Assembly: GCF_003116135.1 (NCBI RefSeq)
Contig: NZ_PDOA01000006.1
Span: forward strand, 62,001-126,000
DNA from: Teichococcus aestuarii
GTDB taxonomy: Bacteria; Pseudomonadota; Alphaproteobacteria; Acetobacterales; Acetobacteraceae
Direction of reading: 5' to 3'
Length of the DNA stretch: 64,000 nucleotides
The notes beneath the pieces were generated by a model, which was given only the letters and a program-made list of their open reading frames with translations, had not been told where the DNA came from and made no database searches. The translations under genes were made by a program, and so were the position numbers. Shown here piece after piece: positions 53,612-61,433 of this stretch. Numbering within the stretch: position 1 is the stretch's first letter; every line of letters starts with the position of its first letter.

Positions 53612-54930
53612 GCCGGCAACTCCACATCCTGACGCGCGGCACGGGGCACGGCGCACTGCACCACGCCCGCCGCCTGCAGGCGCGCGATCTCCCGGGGCTC
53701 AAGACCCAGCGTGCCCGCCAGCACCGCCTCGGTGTCCTGGCCCAGCCAGGGGGGCGCCTGGCGGTAGCTGGGCGGCGTGCGGGAGAACCGGCCGGGATAG
53801 CCGATCACCGTCAGCGCCGTGCCATCGGCGCGGCGCATGGCCTGCAGCAGGCCGCGCGCCGCCACCTGCGGGTCGGCCAGCACCTGGTCGATGGTGTTGA
53901 TGGGGCCGCCGGGCACGCCGGCCTTCGCCATGGCCGCCAGCAGGTCCGCCGCCTTCCAGGGGGCGATGGCCTTGGCCAGCGCCAGCTCCAGCGTCCGCCG
54001 CTCGCGCGCGCGGCCGGCATTGGTCGCGTAGCGCGGGTCCTCGGCCATCTCGTCCAGGCCGAGCAGCTGGCAGAGCGCGCGGAACTGCCCGTCATTGCCG
54101 CAGGCGACGATGACGTAGTCGTCCGCCGCGGCGAAGTCCCGGTAGGGCACCACGTTGGGATGGTCGTTGCCGAGCCGCTGCGGCACCGCGCCGCCCACCA
54201 GGTAGTTCATCCCCTGGTTGACCAGCAGGGCAAGCTGGCTGTCGAGCAGCGCGCAGTCGAGATGCTGGCCCTGACCGCTGCGGTCACGCTCGCGCAGGGC
54301 CGCCAGGATGGAGATGGTGGCATAGAGGCCGGTGAAGAGGTCGCTCACCGGCAGGCCCACCTTCATCGGCCCGGCGCCCGGCGCGCCATCGGGCCGGCCG
54401 GTGATGCTCATCAGGCCGCTCATGCCCTGGATCAGGAAATCGTAGCCGCCACGCTGGGCATAAGGGCCGGTATGGCCGAAGCCGGTGATGGAGCAGTAGA
54501 TCAGCCGCGGGTTGGCGGCGCAGAGCGTGGCCTTGTCCAGCCCGTACTTCTCCAGGCCGCCGGTGCGGAAATTCTCCACCAGGATGTCCGCCTGCAGGGC
54601 GAGGCGGCGGACCAGCGCGGCGCCCTCCGGCCGGGCGAAGTCGATGGCGAGGGACTGCTTGTTGCGGTTGGCGCAGAGGTAGTAGGCCGCGTCCGGCCGC
54701 TCGGAGCCGTCCTCCAGGAAGGGCGGGCCCCAGCGGCGGGTGTCGTCGCCGCCGCCGGGCTGCTCCACCTTCAGCACCTCGGCGCCGAGGTCGCCCAGGA
54801 TCTGGGTGGCCCAGGGCGCCGCCAGCACGCGGGAGAGGTCCAGCACCTTCAGCCCGGCCAGCGGTCCCGGCGCGGCGGCGCCCTCCCCTTCCCCGTTCAC
54901 GGACTCCTCCGCGGGCGCGTGATGGCGCAT
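53608..54930 (-). CDS. CaiB/BaiF-family CoA-transferase
   Basis: 440-aa class III CoA-transferase that opens the catabolic operon. 'GPLAGLKVLDLSRVLAAPWATQILGDLGAEVLKVEQPGGGDDTRRWGPP' style N-terminus, 'NRNKQSLAIDFARPEG', catalytic Asp197 in 'VGLPVSDLFTGLYATISIL', and 'PNVVPYRDFAAADDYVIVACGNDGQF'. This subgroup includes succinyl-CoA-dependent transferases for dicarboxylates and aromatic acids. ATG 54930 has GGGAGGAGA upstream. The divergent IclR gene and the operator-like repeat at 54999-55023 indicate local control. Confidence 0.9.
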   Translation of the reverse strand: MRHHAPAEESVNGEGEGAAAPGPLAGLKVLDLSRVLAAPWATQILGDLGAEVLKVEQPGGGDDTRRWGPPFLEDGSERPDAAYYLCANRNKQSLAIDFARPEGAALVRRLALQADILVENFRTGGLEKYGLDKATLCAANPRLIYCSITGFGHTGPYAQRGGYDFLIQGMSGLMSITGRPDGAPGAGPMKVGLPVSDLFTGLYATISILAALRERDRSGQGQHLDCALLDSQLALLVNQGMNYLVGGAVPQRLGNDHPNVVPYRDFAAADDYVIVACGNDGQFRALCQLLGLDEMAEDPRYATNAGRARERRTLELALAKAIAPWKAADLLAAMAKAGVPGGPINTIDQVLADPQVAARGLLQAMRRADGTALTVIGYPGRFSRTPPSYRQAPPWLGQDTEAVLAGTLGLEPREIARLQAAGVVQCAVPRAARQDVELPA

Positions 54931-54998
54931 GCGGCGTCTCCTCCCTGGCCTGCGGCGCCTCGTGCAAGATGGCGCGCGGTTCTGCATCCGAGGCAGAG

Positions 54999-55023
54999 TT
55001 TCATTGTTTGAAATGACGTTTCA
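54999..55023. promoter_or_regulatory. three alternating half-sites with 10-bp period, probable IclR operator
   Basis: TTTCA (54999-55003), TGAAA (55009-55013) and TTTCA (55019-55023) alternate in orientation with exactly 10 bases between starts, forming two interlocking palindromes. They sit 69 bases from the CoA-transferase start and 99 bases from the preferred IclR start. Helical phasing on one DNA face suits an IclR tetramer. Confidence 0.6.
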
Positions 55024-55121
55024 TAGGGACTATGACACGCTCCCCCCGGGCCGTGAACCGGGAATCGGCTGGCCTGGGGCTTTCCTTGAAGCCGGCCGTC
55101 TTTGCGAGGAGTCCGCCGGGC

Positions 55122-55916
55122 ATGCCCTCCTACGAGCCTGTCACCGCCGTGCTGCGGGGCTTGGAGGTGCTGCGGGCGGTGAACCACCTGCGCAGCGCCA
55201 CGGTGCGCGAGATCCATGAGGCGACCGGCCTGAACCAGCCCACCGTGGTGCGGATGCTGGAGACGCTGATCCATGCCGGCTTCGTGGCGCGCCAGCCAGG
55301 CCAGCCGCACTACCTCCCCACGGGCCGCACCCTGGAACTGAGCGCCGGCTATGAGCTGCAACGCGAGGTCGGGCTTGCCGCCACGCCGGTGATGACGCGG
55401 CTGCGGCGCGGCATCGGCTGGCCCTCCGATATCGGCGTGTTCGACGGCGATGCCATGGTGGTGGTGCACACCAGCCGCGGCGAGGGCGGGCGCTTCCTGT
55501 TCGAGCGCCGGCCCGGCTTCCGCGCGCCGATCCTGGCCACCTCGCTCGGCCGTGCCTATCTCGCCCATTGCAGCGAGGCGGACCGGCGCCAGGCGCTGGA
55601 ACGCGCCGCCCGCCTGCCCGAGCCCTGGAACGAGCCCGCCCGGCAGCCGGCGTCGCTGGAAGCCCTGCTGCACCGCATCCGCACCGAGGGCTATGCCGGG
55701 ATGGATGAGGCCTATGCAGCGCGCGACTATGGTGGGATGGCCAGCGCCATCGGCGTGCCGGTGCTGGAGGGAGGCGTGGCCATCGCCGCGCTGAACCTGA
55801 TGTATCTGCGCGATGCCATCGACCAGGGGAGCGTCGTGCAGAAGCTGCTGCCGGCGCTGCAGCAGGCGGCGCGGGAGCTGGCCGAGGCCCTGAGCGGCCT
55901 GAAGCGCCCCGGCTGA
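55122..55916 (+). CDS. IclR-family transcriptional regulator
   Basis: 264-aa regulator with helix-turn-helix 'AVLRGLEVLRAVNHLRSATVREIHEATGLNQPTVVRMLETLIHAGFVAR' (about 7-55) and a C-terminal effector-binding domain ('RRGIGWPSDIGVFDGDAMVVVHTSR', 'TSLGRAYLAHCSEADR', 'AIGVPVLEGGVAIAALNLMYL'). ATG 55122 is supported by GAGGAG; an ATG at 55032 in frame would add 30 residues of poor character and run into the operator region. Divergent from the CoA-transferase operon and probably its activator or repressor. Ends 18 bases before the stop of the convergent flippase gene. Confidence 0.88.
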   Translation: MPSYEPVTAVLRGLEVLRAVNHLRSATVREIHEATGLNQPTVVRMLETLIHAGFVARQPGQPHYLPTGRTLELSAGYELQREVGLAATPVMTRLRRGIGWPSDIGVFDGDAMVVVHTSRGEGGRFLFERRPGFRAPILATSLGRAYLAHCSEADRRQALERAARLPEPWNEPARQPASLEALLHRIRTEGYAGMDEAYAARDYGGMASAIGVPVLEGGVAIAALNLMYLRDAIDQGSVVQKLLPALQQAARELAEALSGLKRPG

Positions 55917-55934
55917 CGGCGCCCCCGCCCGGCT

Positions 55935-57434
55935 TCAGGCCCGCGCCTGGGCGCCCCTGCCGCGCCGCAGGCCGGGCAGGTGCACCCGCAGATGGTCGCT
56001 CGCCAGCACGGCGGCCGCGAGAGCCAGCCCCGAGGCGCCCACCGCGATCGCCAGGCGCGTCAGCAGCGGCAGGCTCTCCGGCGTGACGAAGCACACCAGC
56101 CCGTAGGCGAGGCCCACCGCCACCAGCTGCGGCAGCACGCTGCTGCGCAGCCAGCGCCCGGCGAGCCCCTTCAGCCGGTTGCGGAAGGCCGTGGCGGTGA
56201 AGATCACGAAGGCCAGCCCGTTGGCGCCGATCAGGCAGAGCGCCGGAAGGATGACGCCGTAGCGCGGCGTCAGCAGCAGGATGGCGGGCAGGTAGAGCGC
56301 GCCGGTGACGAGGTTCGACTTCAGCGCCGTCGCCGGGTCGCCCTCCGCCATCTGCAGGGCGTGGGAGGGGCGGCAGAGGCCGCTCAGCGCATAGGCGGCG
56401 GCCAGCGCCGCCAGCACGGGCGCGAACTCCCGCGCCGCGTCGGGCCGGCCGCTGACCAGCTCGATGAAGGCGGCGCCGAAGAAGACCAGCGCGCCCGCCG
56501 CCGTCAGCATCAGCGCGAAGGTGGCCTGCGAGGCGGTGAAGAACAGCACCCGCAGCTCCTGGATGTGCTCGCCGCGGACATAGGCGGACATGCGCGGGAA
56601 GGTGGCGGTGATGAGCGGCGTGGTCAGCCGCACCATGGCCGAGCACATGGTGGAGACCAGCGAATAGGTGCCGAAGACGGAGAGCGGCAGCATGGCGCTG
56701 ATGACGAGGGAGTCGGCGATCTGCACGAAGGTGCCCGTGGCGGCGGAGGCCATGTTGGTGCCGGCGAAGGCCACGGTCTGGCCGATCAGCGCCATCTCCA
56801 GCCGGCGCGGCCGGAAGGCGCCGGGCACGACGCGCGCCACCACCAGCGCGAAGCTGCCGGTCTCGACGATGCTGGCGACGATCTGGCTCCAGAAGAAGGC
56901 GTGCGCGCTCGGCTCCACGGCCAGGGCGCCGAGGCCCAGGACGAGGCGCAGGATGCCGGTGGAGGCGAGCAGCACATTGCAGGTGACCTGCCGCTCCAGC
57001 CCTTCCAGCGTGGCCTGGAACACGCCGCGCAGGCGCTGGATGCCCATGGCAATCCCCATCAGCACGAGGCTGGAGGCCACATAGGAGGTCTCGATGTCCT
57101 GCGGCTTCAGCCAGTGCCGGGCCAGCAGCCCGGAGCCCGCCCAGACGGCGAGGACGAGGATGATGGCCAAGGCCAGGTAGATCAGCAGGAAGTTGAAGAC
57201 GAGCGAGCCGGTGCCGGCCGGGTCCTCCACCTGCTGGCGCGCGACCGCCCGTGTCGCCGTCTGGCCGAGGCCGGCATCGAAGATGGCGGCTGCCGTCATC
57301 AGCACGGTGAAGAAGCCGATCAGGCCATATTGCTCGGCGCCGGCGAGCCGGTAGCCGCCGAAGGCAAGCCCTGCCTGCACCGCGATGGAGACCGCCATTC
57401 CGACCAGATTGGCGAGGACGTTGCGAGCCATCAT
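55935..57434 (-). CDS. polysaccharide flippase, Wzx/MOP superfamily
   Basis: About 499-aa integral membrane protein with some 12-14 spans, of the oligosaccharide flippase type that moves lipid-linked repeat units across the inner membrane. 'NVLANLVGMAVSIAVQAGLAFGGYRLAGAEQYGLIGFFTVLMTAAAIFDAGL' style first spans with 'GLGQTATRAVARQ' are typical. The starts ATG 57434/57431 are preferred; a TTG at 57461 in frame is possible, and no strong ribosome-binding site is seen for either. It lies downstream of the sugar transferase behind a terminator, so it may have its own promoter or depend on read-through. Confidence 0.86.
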   Translation of the reverse strand: MMARNVLANLVGMAVSIAVQAGLAFGGYRLAGAEQYGLIGFFTVLMTAAAIFDAGLGQTATRAVARQQVEDPAGTGSLVFNFLLIYLALAIILVLAVWAGSGLLARHWLKPQDIETSYVASSLVLMGIAMGIQRLRGVFQATLEGLERQVTCNVLLASTGILRLVLGLGALAVEPSAHAFFWSQIVASIVETGSFALVVARVVPGAFRPRRLEMALIGQTVAFAGTNMASAATGTFVQIADSLVISAMLPLSVFGTYSLVSTMCSAMVRLTTPLITATFPRMSAYVRGEHIQELRVLFFTASQATFALMLTAAGALVFFGAAFIELVSGRPDAAREFAPVLAALAAAYALSGLCRPSHALQMAEGDPATALKSNLVTGALYLPAILLLTPRYGVILPALCLIGANGLAFVIFTATAFRNRLKGLAGRWLRSSVLPQLVAVGLAYGLVCFVTPESLPLLTRLAIAVGASGLALAAAVLASDHLRVHLPGLRRGRGAQARA

Positions 57435-57503
57435 GTCCGTCGTGGAACCTTGTCTGGACAAAGGGAATGTTGCTTGGCGTCAAGGCGGAGGGCGCAACGA
57501 AAA

Positions 57504-57529
57504 ATGGCTTCGCCATACCGCGAAGCCAT
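57504..57529 (-). terminator. Rho-independent terminator after sugar transferase
   Basis: A 10-bp stem, ATGGCTTCGC (57504-57513) with GCGAAGCCAT (57520-57529), and a 6-base loop. Read on the minus strand it is followed by a short T-run at 57504-57500. It begins 32 bases after the sugar transferase stop. Confidence 0.75.
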
Positions 57530-57561
57530 CTCCGGAGTTCCCCTTGGTGGCTGCCGCCGCC

Positions 57562-58269
57562 TCAGTAGGCGCCGCGGCTGAACAGCACGGCCGGGACGGT
57601 CTTGAAGAGGATCTTCAGGTCGCGCCAGAAGGAGAACTCGCGCACGTAGCGGCAATCCAGCGCCACGCGCTCGGTGTAGCTGGTGTCGCTGCGGCCGCTG
57701 ATCTGCCACAGGCCGGTGATGCCGGGGCGCACCATCAGGTAGCTGGCGGCGGCCACACCATAGTGCTGGTCGAGCTCCTCCTGCACCACGGGGCGGGGGC
57801 CGACCAGGCTCATGTCGCCGCGCAGGACATTGAGGAGCTGCGGCAGCTCGTCGAGGCTGGTGGCGCGGAGGAAGCGGCCGATGCGGGTGACGCGCGGGTC
57901 ACGCGGCAGCTTGCGGCTGGTGGCCCAGAGGCGCGCCGCCTCCGGATCGTTCTGCAGCAGCTGCGCCAGCACCTCGGCCGCGTTCGGCACCATGCTGCGG
58001 AACTTCAGGCAGCGGAAGCTCCTGCCACCGCGCCCGATGCGCGAATGGCCGAAGATGGCCGGCCCACCATCGGCCGCCACGATGGCCATGACGATGAGGA
58101 AAAGCGGAGCCAGCACAACGAGCGCCATGCCTGAAGCCAGAATATCCAGCGAACGCTTGGCGACATGATGCCAGAAACTGTTCTTGCTCTCCAGCCGCCC
58201 ATAGAGTTGGGCATCCAGAGATGTCGAATTGTCGATCTGGATATTATTTGGCCAATTTGCATGGGTCAT
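57562..58269 (-). CDS. initiating sugar-1-phosphate transferase of exopolysaccharide synthesis
   Basis: 235-aa polyprenyl-phosphate sugar phosphotransferase of the short (monotopic PssY/PglC-like) type, which starts the repeat unit by moving a sugar-1-phosphate onto undecaprenyl phosphate. Residues about 39-66 are the single membrane hairpin ('KRSLDILASGMALVVLAPLF'). Catalytic Asp140/Glu141 lie in 'RATSLDELPQLLNVLRGDMSLVGPRP'. 'CLKFRSM' (88-93) and 'RPGITGLWQISGRSD' complete the family. The N-terminal 35 residues are polar and variable. It has its own AT-rich upstream region and a terminator behind it, so it is probably transcribed alone. Confidence 0.92.
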   Translation of the reverse strand: MTHANWPNNIQIDNSTSLDAQLYGRLESKNSFWHHVAKRSLDILASGMALVVLAPLFLIVMAIVAADGGPAIFGHSRIGRGGRSFRCLKFRSMVPNAAEVLAQLLQNDPEAARLWATSRKLPRDPRVTRIGRFLRATSLDELPQLLNVLRGDMSLVGPRPVVQEELDQHYGVAAASYLMVRPGITGLWQISGRSDTSYTERVALDCRYVREFSFWRDLKILFKTVPAVLFSRGAY

Positions 58270-58706
58270 TGGGCAACTCCGGTTACAGATGGCCGGTAAG
58301 GTATCCGTCTTTCGCCGTCTAAAAATACACGAAACAGTTGACTAAGATAGAATATTTTTGAAAACGCGTCTGCGAGTGCTTTCAACTGTCTGTGTCCATA
58401 AGAAGTAATGCCGAGAGTTGTGCAGTAGAGTTCCACAACCTGAAGTTGTCCCTCGGTCTGGGGCAGATTTCTTCTTATCTGTACGAGGGGAAAGAGGGCC
58501 TTTTCGGCGTTACCATTCCATGGTGCAGCGCACCATCAACATGACGGTTTCGGAGAAAACAGGCAAATCCGCCTGCCTGACGAGGATTTTACGAGTAGCG
58601 CCGAAATAACAGCCAGGCGGCCCCGGGGAAGCCTGCCAAGCCGCCGAGGCGACAGGCGGCCGGAGGGAAGCGGCGGGCGGCGCTCCTCCCTCCCCTGCAT
58701 GAAAAA
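58270..58706. promoter_or_regulatory. long AT-richer intergenic region upstream of sugar transferase
   Basis: About 440 bases without a convincing gene, between the sugar transferase start and the terminator of the BY-kinase gene. The part from 58290 to about 58620 is clearly AT-richer than the rest of the window. It contains an inverted repeat GTTGTG-N11-CACAAC (58417-58439) and several A/T runs (58320-58360) suitable for a promoter. A 63-codon open frame at 58418-58609 has no recognisable product. Likely holds the control region of the sugar transferase gene. Confidence 0.6.
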
Positions 58707-58735
58707 GGCGCCGCCGGCGGGAGGCCGGCGGCGCC
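58707..58735 (-). terminator. strong Rho-independent terminator after BY-kinase gene
   Basis: A 12-bp perfect GC stem, GGCGCCGCCGGC (58707-58718) with GCCGGCGGCGCC (58724-58735), and a 5-base loop. Read on the minus strand it is followed by five T's (58706-58702), starting 22 bases after the kinase stop codon. The best terminator in the window. Confidence 0.88.
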
Positions 58736-58756
58736 GATGGGGATGGCCGAGGAAGC

Positions 58757-60934
58757 TCAGGCGCCCGGCGCGGGCAGACGCTTGAGATCGGGCGAAGCGC
58801 TCTTGGCATAGCCCGCATAGTAGCCGAGCGGGTCCAGCCGGCCGGGGCGCACGCGCGTCAGCACCGTCGCCATGCGCGCCCGCATGGAGCGCGGCAGGCG
58901 CCGGATGGCTTCCAGCACCATGGTGCGTGACGCCCGCTCCCAGCCGACCGCGAACAGGACGGAGTCCGCGTGCTGCGACAGCACGACCGCATCCGCCACC
59001 CGCATGACCGGCGGGCTGTCCATGATCACCAGGTGGTACTCGCGCCGCGCGCGGCTGATCAGCTCGGCGAACTGCCGGGATTCGATCAGCGCCTGCGGGT
59101 TGGGCGAGGAGCGGTCGGAGAGCAGGGTGTGCAGGCCCGAGCGCTCGTCCACCTGCACGGCGTCCTCGAAGCGCGTCTCGCCGTTCAGCACCGCCTCGAT
59201 GCTGCGGCCCGGCCAGGGCGCGCCGAAGATGGTGGACATCTGCGGCCGGCGCATGTCGGTCTCCAGCAGCAGCACCCGCAGCCCGTCGGCCGCCGAGAGG
59301 CGCGCCATGGAGGCCGCCAAGGTGCTCTTGCCGTCGCCAATGCCGGGCGAGGTGACCAGCACCGTGTTGGCGGGCCCGCCGCCGGCCACGGACTGCATGG
59401 TCAGGCGCAGGGCGCGCAGCGTCTCGGCGATGCCGGACTGCCCCTGCTCCATCACCATCCCCGGCATCCGGCGGCGGCGGCCGCTGCCGAGCGCCGGCAG
59501 GCTGCCGGCATTCTGGATGCCGGTGATGGTCACCAGATCCTGCACCGAGTTGACCGTGCCATGCGTCATCCGGCGCAGCACCAGCAGGCCACCCATCAGG
59601 AACAGGCCGATGAAGCCGCTGAACGCCGCCACGACGGAGGCCGGCGGGCCGTTCGGGCGGAAGGGCACGGCGGCCGGCGAGATGACGCGCGCCGCCGGGA
59701 ACTGGGCGGAGGCCAGGCGGGTCTGCTCCGTGCGGGTCAGGAAGGCCTGGTAGACCTGCCGCTTCGCCTCCGCGTCGCGCGTCAGCTGCGCGAGCATCAC
59801 CTCGGCCTGGGCACCGCTGCGGGCGGTGGTGGTGGTGGTGGCCAGCGAGGCCTGGGCGTCCTGCAGGCGGTCGCGCGCGGCATCCACCTCACGCCGCAGC
59901 GAGGTGACGATGCGGCTGGTCTCGCCGGCGATCTGCCGCTGCAGGTCGCGCAGCTCGGCCTCGGCGGCCAGGCGGTCGGGATGGCGCGGGCCAAGGCGCT
60001 GGCCGAGCGTGGCGGCGCGCTGGACGATCTCCGCCTCGCGGTCGCGCAGGCTCTGGATCACCGGCGAGGCCAGCGCCTCGCTGGAGGCGCTGCCGCGCAG
60101 GCCGGAGCGCATCACGCTGTCCAGCGCCGCCTGGGCGCGGGCCAGCTCCTGCCGGGCCAGCGCCACGCGGGCCTGCTGCTCGTTCAGCTGCAGGGCGCCG
60201 AGCGAGCCCTGCGCCGTCTCCAGCAGGCCGCTCTCGCGCCGGAAGGCCTGGATCTTGCGGTCCGCCTGCTCGACATCCTCGCGCAGCGCGGTGAGCCGCT
60301 CGGTCAGCCACTCATTGGCCTGCAGGGTGGTGTCCCGCTTGGCGGCCACCTCGAGGGAGATGTAGCGCTCCATCAGGATGTTCACCACCTGCGCCGCCTC
60401 GTCCGGAGAGGGCGACAGGTAGCGGACGCTCACCACGTTGCTGTTGTCGGAGGTGCGGATGCTGAGCCGCTGCTGCAGCTCCTCGATGGCCAGCGCGACA
60501 CGGTCGAGCGGCTGCTCCGGCTCCGCCGGGGCGGGGGGCACGCCGTCCACCGTCTCGCTCCACCAGCGGCCCGCCGAGGCCATGAGCCCGCGTGCCCAAT
60601 CGCCCGCGTCCTGCATGGCCTTGGAGAAGCCGCTTTCCTGCTCCTCCTTCTGATGGAGTTCCAGCGTGCGGACCACCTCCTCGGCCAGCCGGCGCGAGCG
60701 CAGGATATCCGCTTCCGTCCGGATCCGCTGCATGCCGGGAGGCGCATTGGCGACGGATTGGTTCAACTCGGGGATGGGCGGCTCGCGGTTCTCGACCAGC
60801 AGCAAGCCTTCGCTGGCGAAGCGGACGGGCAGGGACTTCGCAACGACGAAGCCCAGCACAGCCGTGACAAGGGCCGCAAAGGCCAGCGTCATTTTGCGTC
60901 GCCACAAAAGGCTGAGAAGATCGGTCAGGCGCAT
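58757..60934 (-). CDS. Wzc/GumC-like polysaccharide co-polymerase with BY-kinase domain
   Basis: 725-aa inner-membrane protein. N-terminal span 'LLWRRKMTLAFAALVTAVLGFVVA' (about 8-32), Wzz domain ('VRFASEGLLLVENREPPIPEL'), long coiled coil (about 200-400), second span 'FSGFIGLFLMGGLLVL' (about 450-466), then the tyrosine-kinase domain. Walker A 'SPGIGDGKSTLAAS' with Lys536, Walker A' 'LLLETDMRRPQ' and Walker B 'LVIMDSPPV' are intact. The C-terminal tyrosine cluster is small, three tyrosines in 'LGYYAGYAK'. It controls chain length and export of exopolysaccharide. ATG 60934 follows GAGG; a TTG at 60970 is in frame but less likely. Confidence 0.91.
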   Translation of the reverse strand: MRLTDLLSLLWRRKMTLAFAALVTAVLGFVVAKSLPVRFASEGLLLVENREPPIPELNQSVANAPPGMQRIRTEADILRSRRLAEEVVRTLELHQKEEQESGFSKAMQDAGDWARGLMASAGRWWSETVDGVPPAPAEPEQPLDRVALAIEELQQRLSIRTSDNSNVVSVRYLSPSPDEAAQVVNILMERYISLEVAAKRDTTLQANEWLTERLTALREDVEQADRKIQAFRRESGLLETAQGSLGALQLNEQQARVALARQELARAQAALDSVMRSGLRGSASSEALASPVIQSLRDREAEIVQRAATLGQRLGPRHPDRLAAEAELRDLQRQIAGETSRIVTSLRREVDAARDRLQDAQASLATTTTTARSGAQAEVMLAQLTRDAEAKRQVYQAFLTRTEQTRLASAQFPAARVISPAAVPFRPNGPPASVVAAFSGFIGLFLMGGLLVLRRMTHGTVNSVQDLVTITGIQNAGSLPALGSGRRRRMPGMVMEQGQSGIAETLRALRLTMQSVAGGGPANTVLVTSPGIGDGKSTLAASMARLSAADGLRVLLLETDMRRPQMSTIFGAPWPGRSIEAVLNGETRFEDAVQVDERSGLHTLLSDRSSPNPQALIESRQFAELISRARREYHLVIMDSPPVMRVADAVVLSQHADSVLFAVGWERASRTMVLEAIRRLPRSMRARMATVLTRVRPGRLDPLGYYAGYAKSASPDLKRLPAPGA

Positions 60935-61433
60935 AGGGTTTGCCTCATGAAGGCCACTGGACAATCGCAAAGGTTGCCAACATTGGGCAGCGGCGGGGCG
61001 CCGGGTTTTCCGGTGCCATGCTGAGACCCGCAGGGTGCAGCGTTACTAAACACAGCCTCAACGATCTGTCCAAATAATCGTCCTAGCCTCACACGAATGT
61101 GGCTGGTGAATGATAATGTGTCTCTTTAGAGCATTCGTGACGTCATTTTACGCGGTGTCAGGCCCTTGCCGACGCCCGCTTGTCATGTCGCGCATCCGGC
61201 ACTTCATGCCTGGAGGACGGAATGTTGTTGGTACCGACTGCGTTTTCCCGATCGGCCGCCTGCAGGATTGCATGCTGGCGCGACCGCGGCGGAAAAGGCG
61301 ACGGTCAAGCTTCAGCCCGCCGCTTTCAGCATAGTGTTTTGTGCAGCGCAAAAAAATCGGGAAGAAGCCCGAAACCGCCCGGCTTCTCGCGCGATTGCGT
61401 GAGCCCCTCCCTCCTGACGATGCAGATCCATCC
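60935..61433. promoter_or_regulatory. 500-base divergent region between BY-kinase and polymerase-like genes
   Basis: It separates two divergent polysaccharide genes. The portion 61030-61200 is AT-richer than the surroundings ('GTTACTAAAC', 'CAAATAATCG', 'GAATGATAATG') and is the likely promoter zone for both. The last 93 bases (61341-61433) are an in-frame extension of the polymerase-like gene starting at GTG 61341 and might be coding. No recognisable small gene or RNA was found; a 74-codon frame at 61110-61334 has no family features. Confidence 0.55.

Noticed and set aside
50885-53632. Plus-strand open frame of about 900 codons over the acyl-CoA dehydrogenase operon
   Set aside because: Antisense shadow with low-complexity composition; the minus-strand frames carry all family motifs.
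58418-58609. 63-codon open frame in the sugar transferase upstream region
   Set aside because: No ribosome-binding site, no family resemblance, and it lies in a probable control region.
58970-61024. Plus-strand frame of nearly 700 codons opposite the BY-kinase gene
   Set aside because: Antisense shadow rich in Gly, Arg, His and Gln; it would run through the kinase promoter.
61110-61334. 74-codon open frame in the BY-kinase/polymerase divergent region
   Set aside because: No recognisable features and poor start context; better explained as promoter DNA.
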